DNA from: JBAJNN01 sp036881905 | GTDB lineage: Bacteria; Pseudomonadota; Alphaproteobacteria; Rhizobiales; Im1 | DNA: 26,408 nucleotides | Assembly (NCBI GenBank): GCA_036881905.1 | Contig: JBAJNN010000026.1 | Span: 1-26,408 of the forward strand | Direction of reading: 5' to 3' | Shown: positions 7,300 to 14,176 of the stretch, piece by piece | Layout of the letters: each line of letters starts with the position of its first letter | How positions within the stretch are numbered: the first letter of the stretch is position 1 | Translations under genes and position numbers: made by a program | Notes under the pieces: model-generated | Told to the model about the DNA's origin: nothing | Databases searched by the model: none | The model's input: only the letters and a program-made list of their open reading frames with translations

Positions 7300-8112
7300 A
7301 TGTCGTCTGTAAAGACTAAACTATCAAGGACAAAATATCGAGGTGTCTATAATACCATATCTGTGATTGTACAGGCCCTTTTCATTGCCGTTTTGGTGCG
7401 TAGCTTTCTTTTTCAGACTTTTAACATCCCGAGCGGATCGATGATCCCAACGCTCTTGGTTGGAGATTACCTTATTGTATCAAAATTTTCATATGGTTAC
7501 AGCAAATACTCATTAAGCTTTAACATAAAACTCTGGAACGATAAAGAAATAAAGTTTGTGCTACCATTCTCAGGCCGGGTCTTCTCTTCGCCGCCTCAAC
7601 GCGGTGACGTTGCCGTCTTCAAACTGCCGACAGACAACGAGACCGACTATATCAAGCGCGTCATTGGCCTGCCGGGAGATCGTATCCAGATGATCGGCGG
7701 CAGGTTGTACATCAATGACCGGCCGGTCAAACGTGAATTGGTGTCCGATTTTCGGCAAAAAGACGGCTTTGGCAGAGTTCACAGGGTAAGACGATACCGC
7801 GAGACGCTGGAAAACGGTGCCAGCTATTATACGCTTGACCTTTACGATGGCTCTCCCGGCGATAATACCGGAGTCTATGTGGTGCCGAAAGGGCATTATT
7901 TCATGATGGGCGACAACCGCGACAACTCCTCCGACAGTCGTTTTTTCGGTTGTGCCCACTGTGTCGGCTATGTTCCGTTCGAGAATTTTATCGGACGGGC
8001 CAAATTCATTTTCTTCTCCCATGAGACCGCAATATCCTTGTTGAAATTCTGGCTCTGGCCTTCCACCATACGCTGGAGCCGGTTTTTCATCTCTTTGATT
8101 CCGGAGCCATAA
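7300..8112 (+). CDS. lepB: Signal peptidase I
   Basis: This 270-residue inner-membrane protein has one N-terminal membrane helix (residues about 18-38). It is followed by FNIPSGSMIPTLLVGD with catalytic Ser47, then DYIKRVIGLPGD with the general-base Lys119, and the conserved box GDNRDNSSDSR near residue 205. Known: it cleaves signal peptides from exported proteins on the outer face of the inner membrane. GGAG lies upstream of the ATG. Odd: the first 270 bases or so of the gene and the 60 bases before it are strikingly A/T-rich, with codons such as ATA, TTA and AAA, whereas the rest returns to the G/C-rich style of the neighbours. The rnc start follows its stop by 3 bp, so the two are co-transcribed. 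Confidence 0.97.
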   Translation: MSSVKTKLSRTKYRGVYNTISVIVQALFIAVLVRSFLFQTFNIPSGSMIPTLLVGDYLIVSKFSYGYSKYSLSFNIKLWNDKEIKFVLPFSGRVFSSPPQRGDVAVFKLPTDNETDYIKRVIGLPGDRIQMIGGRLYINDRPVKRELVSDFRQKDGFGRVHRVRRYRETLENGASYYTLDLYDGSPGDNTGVYVVPKGHYFMMGDNRDNSSDSRFFGCAHCVGYVPFENFIGRAKFIFFSHETAISLLKFWLWPSTIRWSRFFISLIPEP

Positions 8113-8115
8113 ATC

Positions 8116-8829
8116 ATGACGACAGAAACGAGACCACTGGAGGACTGTGCCGAAAGGCTTGGGCATCGCTTCCGCGATCCGGCAATTTTGCGGTGCGCCC
8201 TGACCCATGCCAGCCACTCCGGCGCTCGCGGCGACGCCCCGCATGACTATGAACGTCTGGAATTTCTGGGCGACCGTGTCCTTGGGCTGATCATCGCGGA
8301 GTTTTTGTTTCGTCACGATCCGCAAGCCGATGAAGGTAAGCTTGCGCTGCGCCTGAATGCGTTGGTTCGCAAGGAAACCTGCGCGGCGGTGGCGGACGCG
8401 CTCGATCTTGGCGCCTATCTGTTTCTGGGGGAGAGCGAGGCCTTAAGCGGTGGACGTCGGAACACCACGATCCTGGCCAATGCCTGTGAGGCGGTTATCG
8501 CGGCGCTTTACCTCGATGGCGGCCTTGAAACCGCAGGCCGATTTGTTGAACGTGAATGGGCCGAATATCTCGCTGTGGTCGATGTCACCGCGAAAGATGC
8601 CAAAACGGCCTTGCAGGAATGGGCGCAGGCCCGCGGTCTGCCGCGGCCGGTCTATGAAGAGATTGAACGCTCCGGCCCCGACCATGCCCCGGTGTTTCAC
8701 ATGCGCGCGAAAGTGGAGGGCTGGCCCGAATCGCAAGGCCATGGGGCCTCCAAACGCTCCGCCGAACAGGAAGCGGCGCAAGCCTTCCTCGATAAACGCG
8801 GCCGGACAGACGGGAGTGCAACGCCATGA
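8116..8829 (+). CDS. rnc: Ribonuclease III
   Basis: This 237-residue protein has the RNase III signature ERLEFLGDRVLGL (46-58) and the second acidic motif NACEAVIAALYLDGG around 120-134. These supply the metal-binding acidic residues. A double-stranded RNA binding domain occupies about 158-230 (DAKTALQEWAQARGLPRPVYE, then ASKRSAEQEAAQAFL). Known: it cuts double-stranded RNA in rRNA and mRNA processing. It starts 3 bp after lepB. In most alphaproteobacteria era follows directly. Here the stop overlaps the possible ATG of a DNA methyltransferase (ATGA at 8826-8829), and era lies 1.6 kb further on. Confidence 0.97.
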   Translation: MTTETRPLEDCAERLGHRFRDPAILRCALTHASHSGARGDAPHDYERLEFLGDRVLGLIIAEFLFRHDPQADEGKLALRLNALVRKETCAAVADALDLGAYLFLGESEALSGGRRNTTILANACEAVIAALYLDGGLETAGRFVEREWAEYLAVVDVTAKDAKTALQEWAQARGLPRPVYEEIERSGPDHAPVFHMRAKVEGWPESQGHGASKRSAEQEAAQAFLDKRGRTDGSATP

Positions 8830-8844
8830 CACACGGAGTGCAAC
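8813..8844. repeat. 10-bp direct repeat at the rnc/methyltransferase junction
   Basis: GGAGTGCAAC occurs at 8813-8822 and again at 8835-8844, 22 bp apart. It spans the rnc stop and the first possible start of the methyltransferase. It marks the left edge of the RM insertion. It may be a small duplication made when the genes entered, or it may duplicate a ribosome-binding site (GGAG). No equivalent copy was seen at the era side. Confidence 0.5.
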
Positions 8845-9641
8845 ACTTTGATTTTCCTTGCAAAGGGACGCATCGTCGTGTCATCGATACCCGGGCCATG
8901 ACCTCCGACAAGCCTGCGGCCAATGGCGTTTTGTATTGTGGGGGTTGCATTGAAATTATGAAGGCAATGGATGAAAAAAGCGTCAAGATCATTGTGACGT
9001 CACCACCCTATAATATCAAAAACAGCACCGGAAACGGTCTCAAGGACGGCCGTGGAGGAAAATGGGAAAAAGCCGCGCTTCAACGGGGCTATGATTCTCA
9101 TGAAGACGCTATGGAGCATGAGTGTTACGTCCGCTGGCAACGCGATTGCCTGTCGGCGATGATGCGGGTTTTGCGTACTGATGGAGCGATATTCTACAAT
9201 CACAAATGGCGCGTTCAGTCCGGTTTGTTGCAGGACAGGCATGACATTGTCGGTGGTTTCCCAGTGCGCCAAATCATTATCCGGCGGCGCAATGGCGGGA
9301 TCAATTTCAATTCGGGATATTTTCTGCCAACCTGTGAGGTGATCGATCTTATCGCCAAGCCCGATTTCAGACTGGCGCCCAAGGCCAATGCCGTTGGCGA
9401 TGTCTGGAAAATCCCGCAGGAGAAGAAAACCGCCCATCCGGCTCCATTCCCGGTCGAATTGGCGAGCCGATGCATAGAATCTGTTGGTGACGGCCTGGTG
9501 CTGGACCCATTCATGGGAAGCGGGACAACCGCCATCGCGGCTGAAAGCAACAATCGCCAGTGGGTGGGAATCGACATTTCCCAAAACTATTGTGACATGG
9601 CGAGAAAGAGACTCGAAAAAATCACCGGCAGGGAATTGTGA
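8826..9641 (+). CDS. Type II DNA methyltransferase, beta class, probably N4-cytosine
   Basis: Numbered from the ATG at 8826, the protein has 271 residues. The catalytic motif TSPPYN lies at 58-63 and the AdoMet-binding motif LDPFMGSGTT at about 226-235, so motif IV precedes motif I (beta-class order). Known: SPPY-type motifs are typical of N4-cytosine methyltransferases, while D/NPPY is typical of adenine enzymes; m6A cannot be fully excluded. The downstream gene is an MvaI/BcnI-type endonuclease. MvaI and BcnI are paired with m4C methyltransferases for CCWGG and CCSGG, so a CCNGG-like site is inferred. The start could instead be ATG 8898 (MTSDKPAANGVLYCGG), closer to the family N-terminus; 8826 overlaps the rnc stop. 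The frame is intact. It lies in the otherwise conserved rnc-era interval, which indicates horizontal entry. Confidence 0.88.
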   Translation: MTHGVQHFDFPCKGTHRRVIDTRAMTSDKPAANGVLYCGGCIEIMKAMDEKSVKIIVTSPPYNIKNSTGNGLKDGRGGKWEKAALQRGYDSHEDAMEHECYVRWQRDCLSAMMRVLRTDGAIFYNHKWRVQSGLLQDRHDIVGGFPVRQIIIRRRNGGINFNSGYFLPTCEVIDLIAKPDFRLAPKANAVGDVWKIPQEKKTAHPAPFPVELASRCIESVGDGLVLDPFMGSGTTAIAAESNNRQWVGIDISQNYCDMARKRLEKITGREL

Positions 9642-9642
9642 C

Positions 9643-10426
9643 ATGGTTGCAATCAATAATGCCGATTTCTTTGCAAGACTTCGCAGTGTCATTGACAAGG
9701 GTTGGATGGTCCTGCCTGATGATCCCGGGTATCGTGGCTCCGGTGGCCCAGGACTACTTCTGGAAAAAATGATTGGGGTCGATCCCAATAACCGCGACGG
9801 ACCGGATACCGGTATATGGGAATTGAAATATCATGGAGGCACCGCCCCGATAACGCTGTTTCATCTTACCCCACAGCCAAAAGGGAATATGCAGCGGGTT
9901 GTGCGTGGTTATGGCTGGGATGACGGAAAGGGCCGAATCAGCTTCCGACACACGATATGGGGACAATCTCCAAGGGGTTTTCGCGTCGTAAATGACTCTG
10001 GTCGAATCATTGTGCGCAATGAGGGAGCAGATAGCGACCCTGATATTGTGCCACCTTATTGGACCCATGACAGCCCTGATCAACGCCTTTGTTTACAAAC
10101 TGCGACGACTTGCCGTCGTGTGTGGTAAAAAGCATAAGGGCATGGTGAAATATGGGAATGCCCGATTGTGTTGGGAACCGAATGCGACGGGTTTTATCAA
10201 CGCCATCGACCAGGGTATTATTGCGATCGATTTCGATGCTCACACTCAGGCAACGGGGCGCGGGCTGCGCGATCACGGAACAAAGTTCCGCATCAAACCG
10301 GACGGTTTGGAGCGGCTTTATTCTAGGTCCGGTGAAAACCGGATCGCCAAACATGCTCTTAAACTTTTTATTGTTACACAATTCCGGACGGAAAACCGGT
10401 TCCCACTTTTCCTGGAATTGCTCTAA
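9643..10426 (+). pseudogene. MvaI/BcnI-family type II restriction endonuclease, frameshifted
   Basis: It starts at ATG 9643, one base after the methyltransferase stop. Glu41, Asp55, Glu60 and Lys62 (GPD-TGIWELK) have the same 14-5-2 spacing as the MvaI active site (Glu36, Asp50, Glu55, Lys57, from memory of the MvaI structure). The frame breaks at about 10072: up to PPYWTHD it is in frame 1, then ALINAFVYKLRRL, GIIAIDFDAHT and the family motif GLRDHGTKFRI continue in frame 2. Removing the single A at 10072 gives an uninterrupted WTHDALINAF. The C-terminus then runs into a palindromic element, which supplies a foreign tail of about 34 residues and the stop at 10424-10426. Unbroken and without the element the protein would have 234 residues, close to BcnI and MvaI. 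Probably inactive unless the shift is a sequence error. Confidence 0.88.
10323..10426. repeat. Two-hairpin palindromic element (copy 2) with CTAG/CTAA target duplication, in the restriction enzyme 3' end
   Basis: It is bounded by CTAG (10323-10326) and CTAA (10423-10426), a net insertion of 100 bp. It contains a short hairpin CCGGT-GAAA-ACCGG (10329-10342). It also contains a long one with arms CAATTCC (10379-10385) and GGAATTG (10414-10420), joined by an AT-rich linker ending near GCATG/AAGAGC. It shares its plan, length, linker and CTAG boundary with copy 1. The minus strand reads AGAGCAATTCCAGGAAAAGT and so on, a repeat style well known in Rhizobiales-type genomes. It separates the restriction gene from era by about 20 bp. 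Confidence 0.85.
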
Positions 10427-10444
10427 AAGCCGGAGGTTTGATGC

Positions 10445-11428
10445 TTGAACGACCGCACCTTGACCCGTGAAGCCCCGAACAAACCCGAAACCTCACGAAA
10501 ACGCTGTGGCTTCGTTGCCTTGATCGGCGCGCCGAATGCCGGAAAATCGACGCTTCTCAACCGGTTTGCCGGCGCCAAGATTGCCATTGTGACGCCCAAG
10601 GCGCAAACGACCCGGGCGCAACTGCGCGCGATCCGCATCCATGCGCCAAGCCAGCTGATTTTCATTGACACTCCCGGCATCTTCACACCACGCCGCGGGT
10701 TGGACACGCTCATGGTTCAGACGGCCAGGGGGGGGGCGCGGCAGGCCGATATCGTGTTGTTCATGGTGGATGCGCGAACCGGCCTCGATGCGGATACGCA
10801 GGCTGTCATTGAGATGCTGGAAACCATGAGGCCGGCACTCTGGCTTGTGCTGAACAAGGTGGATGCCGTCAAACCCGCAGGCCTCCTTCCACTGTCGCGA
10901 AGGATCAATGAGCAGCTTGTCTGCGGGAACACCTTCATGATCTCCGCACTGACCGGAGACGGCGTCGATGATTTGCTGACGCAGCTTGCCAAAGCCATGC
11001 CGGAGGGCGACTGGCTCTACCCCGCCGACCGGATCGCCGATGTTCCGCTCCGCTTCATGGCGGCCGAGATTGTGCGCGAGAAACTGTTTTTGCGGCTACG
11101 CCACGAGCTGCCCTATGCGACAACGGTCGAAACCACACGCTGGACCCGGCGCGCGGATGGCTCGGTGCGTATCGAACAGGTTATTTATGTCGAACGTGCG
11201 GGGCAGAAAAAAATCCTGCTTGGCAAAAACGGCCGCATGATCAGGACAATCGGTCAGGCAGCACGTGAAGAGCTTCGATCCATGCTGGGGGTGGAGGTGC
11301 ATTTGTTTTTGTTTGTCAAACTGTGCGAAAACTGGCAGCGTGACCGTGAACGTCTCGAGATGATGGGACTCGATTTGCAACCGGCGGGCGTTTCCGCGAA
11401 AGCTGACGGATTGATGCGGAGACAGTAA
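10445..11428 (+). CDS. era: GTPase Era
   Basis: The 327-residue protein has every GTPase motif: GAPNAGKST (28-36), QTTR, DTPG, NKVD and a SAL motif. A KH RNA-binding domain follows (ILLGKNGRMIRTIGQAAREEL, then LFLFVKLCENW). Known: Era binds 16S rRNA and promotes 30S subunit maturation; it is usually essential. The start is TTG at 10445, with GGAGG 8 nt upstream; the nearby ATG at 10441 is in another frame and stops after nine codons. No other start lies before the G domain. Odd points are the TTG start and a run of nine G at 10728-10736, read as Arg-Gly-Gly-Ala. An RM system and a palindromic element now separate it from its usual partner rnc. Confidence 0.96.
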   Translation: MNDRTLTREAPNKPETSRKRCGFVALIGAPNAGKSTLLNRFAGAKIAIVTPKAQTTRAQLRAIRIHAPSQLIFIDTPGIFTPRRGLDTLMVQTARGGARQADIVLFMVDARTGLDADTQAVIEMLETMRPALWLVLNKVDAVKPAGLLPLSRRINEQLVCGNTFMISALTGDGVDDLLTQLAKAMPEGDWLYPADRIADVPLRFMAAEIVREKLFLRLRHELPYATTVETTRWTRRADGSVRIEQVIYVERAGQKKILLGKNGRMIRTIGQAAREELRSMLGVEVHLFLFVKLCENWQRDRERLEMMGLDLQPAGVSAKADGLMRRQ

Positions 11429-11432
11429 TGCC

Positions 11433-12152
11433 ATGCGATGGAGCGGGGAAGCGATCATCCTAGGCGCGCGCCGCCATGGCGAAACCGCCGTCATCGCCGA
11501 GGTTTTCGCGCGCAAACATGGGCGCCATGCCGGGCTGGTCCATGGCGGGCGCGGGCGCGCGATGCGCCCGGTGCTGCAAGCCGGCAATATCGTGCGGGCT
11601 GACTGGCGGGCGCGATTATGCGAACATCTGGGGGTTTTTACGCTCGAACCGGTCTCATGGCGGGCCGCCCGTTTGATCGACGACCCCTTGAAACTCGCCG
11701 GGTTGGTCAGCATCACCGCGCTGACCCATATTATCCCCGAGCGGGAGGACCATGTCGGACTTTACGACGCTTTGTGCTGCGTGCTCGATGCCTTGATCGA
11801 CGACGTATCGTGGCTGGCCCTGATGGTACGGTGGGAGCTGGGCCTTTTGCAGGCGCTGGGCTTTGGGCTCGATTTGACACGCTGTGTGGTGACGGGAAAG
11901 ACGGTCGATCTGGCCTATGTCTCGCCGAAATCGGGCCATGCGGTAAGCGCCGGGGCCGGACGGGCCTGGCATAAGCATCTTCTGGCCCTGCCCGCCTTTC
12001 TTCTCGGTGGCCCGATGAAATCTCCTCCTGACATTGAAGACATTCGCAACGGCTTTATGTTGACAGGGTATTTTCTCAACCGTCACATTATGGGGCCGCG
12101 TGGTCTGGCTTTGCCGCAGGCGCGCGCCAGGTTGATCGCCGGGCTCGGATAG
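11433..12152 (+). CDS. recO: DNA repair protein RecO
   Basis: This 239-residue protein begins MRWSGEAIILGARRHGETAVIAEVFARKHGRHAGLVHGGRG, the OB-fold N-terminus of alphaproteobacterial RecO. WELGLLQALGFGLDLTRCVVTG and DLAYVSPKSGHAVS come in the middle. Known: RecO works with RecR to load RecA on SSB-coated single-stranded DNA in gap repair. It starts 4 bp after the era stop, the standard era-recO pairing. The ATG at 11433 matches the family start. It lacks a four-cysteine zinc site, which is usual for this branch. Confidence 0.95.
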   Translation: MRWSGEAIILGARRHGETAVIAEVFARKHGRHAGLVHGGRGRAMRPVLQAGNIVRADWRARLCEHLGVFTLEPVSWRAARLIDDPLKLAGLVSITALTHIIPEREDHVGLYDALCCVLDALIDDVSWLALMVRWELGLLQALGFGLDLTRCVVTGKTVDLAYVSPKSGHAVSAGAGRAWHKHLLALPAFLLGGPMKSPPDIEDIRNGFMLTGYFLNRHIMGPRGLALPQARARLIAGLG

Positions 12153-12200
12153 CCCCATGCCTATAGGCCATGGTGTGCTCTGAGCGAATTTCAAAGGCTC

Positions 12201-12500
12201 ATGACCATTCTCAGCGCGATTGCCGTTTATCTTATTATCTGGTGGCTTGTCCTGTTCTGCGTGCTGCCATGGGGCGTGCGCGACCAGTGTGAAGACAACT
12301 CAAAAAAACCGGTCCCCGGTTCGGCACAGGGCGCGCCAGCAAACCCGCATCTTTTTGCGAAATGTATCATAACAACGGCAATCTCCGCAGTCATCCTCAG
12401 CCTTTTACATTTTGTCATCAGCGAAGGTCTCATTTCGCTTGACGATATTCCCTTTCTGCCCGATTTTAGAGACACAACGTTCTGGCGTATGCGACAGTGA
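12201..12500 (+). CDS. DUF1467 family small membrane protein
   Basis: This 99-residue protein has an N-terminal membrane helix with the family motif YLIIWWLVLFCVLPWGVRDQ. A short polar loop follows (VPGSAQGAPANPHLFAKC), then a second helix (TTAISAVILSLLHFVI). Known: DUF1467 proteins are short two-helix membrane proteins of unknown function, largely confined to alphaproteobacteria. The ATG at 12201 is preceded by AAAGG. It is the last gene of the lepB-recO run; its stop lies one base from the stop of the convergent permease gene. Confidence 0.9.
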   Translation: MTILSAIAVYLIIWWLVLFCVLPWGVRDQCEDNSKKPVPGSAQGAPANPHLFAKCIITTAISAVILSLLHFVISEGLISLDDIPFLPDFRDTTFWRMRQ

Positions 12501-12501
12501 G

Positions 12502-13719
12502 TCACGACGTTTCCAGCGGCAGGCTGAACAGCAAAATCGCAAAAGCGACCATGATTGCGCCGGAAAACAGTGCGAGATTAAACATCTTGCGTGCGGTGTT
12601 CATGCGCAGGGCGAGGCGCAGGGCAATGACGGACTGAAGGCCGTAATAGAGAACAAAGGCTTTTGAAGCGTCATTCACGATCTCGAAAATATCGGCTCCC
12701 CATGTGATGGCGATGGCGACACAGGCGGTGATAAAATATCCCGCTTTCACCGGTACCCGGCCGCGGCTTGCATCTTCCAACAAACCGCCCGCCCCGTTCA
12801 TATCGGCGATGGCGGCGGAGAGTTGCGATGTCAGCGCGACAAAAATCAGGAGTGGAGCCGCCATGCTGGCAACCGGGCTCAAAATATCGATGATTTGCGT
12901 CTCGCTCACTCTTTCCGGCAGGGTATTGGGGAAATATGGCGTGGCCAGAAGGATGAAGATCACATAGATCACGGTGGACAGGAGCTGGGCATGCCTCATG
13001 GTCCTGATACGAGTTGCCCGGTCATAGGCGCCGCCAAGGAAGCGTGATGTTTCAAAGCCTTGAACGAGAATAACCAGGCCGAGAAAGACCCGCCCCGCCC
13101 CGACATCCATTCGCGGTTCGACATCGGGCAGGGCAAAACTCGCGTTATCCAGCGCCGCAATGGCGGCAAATCCAAGAGCCGCAACCAGGCCGAAAATGAG
13201 TGAAAGTTTGATCCCGACGGCTGTGACTTCAACATATTCAAGCCCGCGCAGCCCACGAAAAACCCCGATTATTCCGAGAACGGCGATAATCGACATTGCC
13301 ATTAAGCGGATGGCTTGCGGATCGCTCACCAATTGCGTGCGCAGCGCAAAGGCGGCGAAAAGATTGATGTAATAGGCGACCGATATGAAATAGGCCAGGG
13401 CGAGAGCATATTCGCAAATGCGCTCCAGCGCGGCAATATCCCGCGGCGGCCTACCGGCCAACAGCGGTTCTAAATGGGCGATATTGTGGCGAATGACGGC
13501 GCCGAAGACAAAGCCGATCAGACATAAACCTCCCATGGCCGCGAAGGCCCAATTGCCGGCAATATGGGCGAGAATCGGCGCGCCCAAGAGAAATCCGGAG
13601 CCGATAATCGAAGCCAGCGGCGTGACCATGGCCCGCCAGAATGGCGCGTTGGTCACCCTTGGGTGAAACGCCGCCAACATGGCGAAAGCGGCGCCTATGA
13701 TCATGATCGTATTCGTCAA
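12502..13719 (-). CDS. Multi-pass amino-acid-permease-like membrane protein
   Basis: This protein of about 405 residues has roughly eleven hydrophobic segments. Near the N-terminus it has VTPLASIIGSGFLLGAPILAHIAG, the GxG-containing first-helix pattern of APC-superfamily amino acid permeases. Another part reads SQLSAAIADMNGAGGLLEDASRGRVP, consistent with the helix 8 loop of such transporters. Known: such proteins move amino acids or related compounds across the inner membrane; the substrate cannot be read from sequence. The frame opens with TTG at 13719 (AGGA about 10 nt upstream); ATG 13707 is an alternative. It follows the small membrane gene at 13744-14064 by 24 bp, probably in one transcript. 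Confidence 0.75.
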   Translation of the reverse strand: MTNTIMIIGAAFAMLAAFHPRVTNAPFWRAMVTPLASIIGSGFLLGAPILAHIAGNWAFAAMGGLCLIGFVFGAVIRHNIAHLEPLLAGRPPRDIAALERICEYALALAYFISVAYYINLFAAFALRTQLVSDPQAIRLMAMSIIAVLGIIGVFRGLRGLEYVEVTAVGIKLSLIFGLVAALGFAAIAALDNASFALPDVEPRMDVGAGRVFLGLVILVQGFETSRFLGGAYDRATRIRTMRHAQLLSTVIYVIFILLATPYFPNTLPERVSETQIIDILSPVASMAAPLLIFVALTSQLSAAIADMNGAGGLLEDASRGRVPVKAGYFITACVAIAITWGADIFEIVNDASKAFVLYYGLQSVIALRLALRMNTARKMFNLALFSGAIMVAFAILLFSLPLETS

Positions 13720-13743
13720 CGGCGATACGTCCTGCCGAAATCA

Positions 13744-14064
13744 TCAGAGGATCCACAAGCGGAAGCTGAGCGCGATGACATGGCGCAGCAGGCATTGCCC
13801 CGCCCACAGGAACGCGGTCATTACGGCGACAAGCCCACAGGCCAGGAGAGACAGCACGACGCAGTCGGCCACCGCGTTTCCGGCCATGGCGATGATCCGG
13901 CCGTTCACAGTGATGGAAAACCCGTTTGGCGTCGCATCGCGCAAAACGGTAAAAAGAAGGATTAGTATTTCCAATACGGCGAACTCAATGACGCCGATCT
14001 TTACGATGCTGCCGGATATCAGAAGATTGCCGACCACCTGAGATTGACAGATCTTGTTCTGCAT
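13744..14064 (-). CDS. Small hypothetical membrane protein
   Basis: I do not recognise this 106-residue protein. Two hydrophobic stretches are visible (VIEFAVLEILILLFTVL and AVADCVVLSLLACGLVAVMTAFLWAG), so it probably crosses the inner membrane twice. The frame is open from 14139, but ATG 14064 is preferred because GGAGG lies 10 nt upstream and the residues before it look non-coding. It lies between recJ and the permease gene on the same strand, 24 bp before the permease start. It could be an accessory to the transporter; this is only inferred from position. Confidence 0.6.
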   Translation of the reverse strand: MQNKICQSQVVGNLLISGSIVKIGVIEFAVLEILILLFTVLRDATPNGFSITVNGRIIAMAGNAVADCVVLSLLACGLVAVMTAFLWAGQCLLRHVIALSFRLWIL

Positions 14065-14176
14065 TTGACGTCGTCCTCCGTCCTCTTTCAATTCAAAGCC
14101 GGCTATTCGGGCCGAATTGCTCGATGAGATACGTAACACGCGACCGGTTCATCCGTCAATGGGGCGCCCTTCATAT

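Noticed and set aside
7570..8325. 251-residue minus-strand open frame over lepB and rnc
   Set aside because: Overlaps two clear genes on the opposite strand and shows no recognisable domain.
9000..9788. 262-residue minus-strand open frame over the methyltransferase
   Set aside because: The plus strand carries TSPPYN and FMGSGTT; the antisense frame matches nothing.
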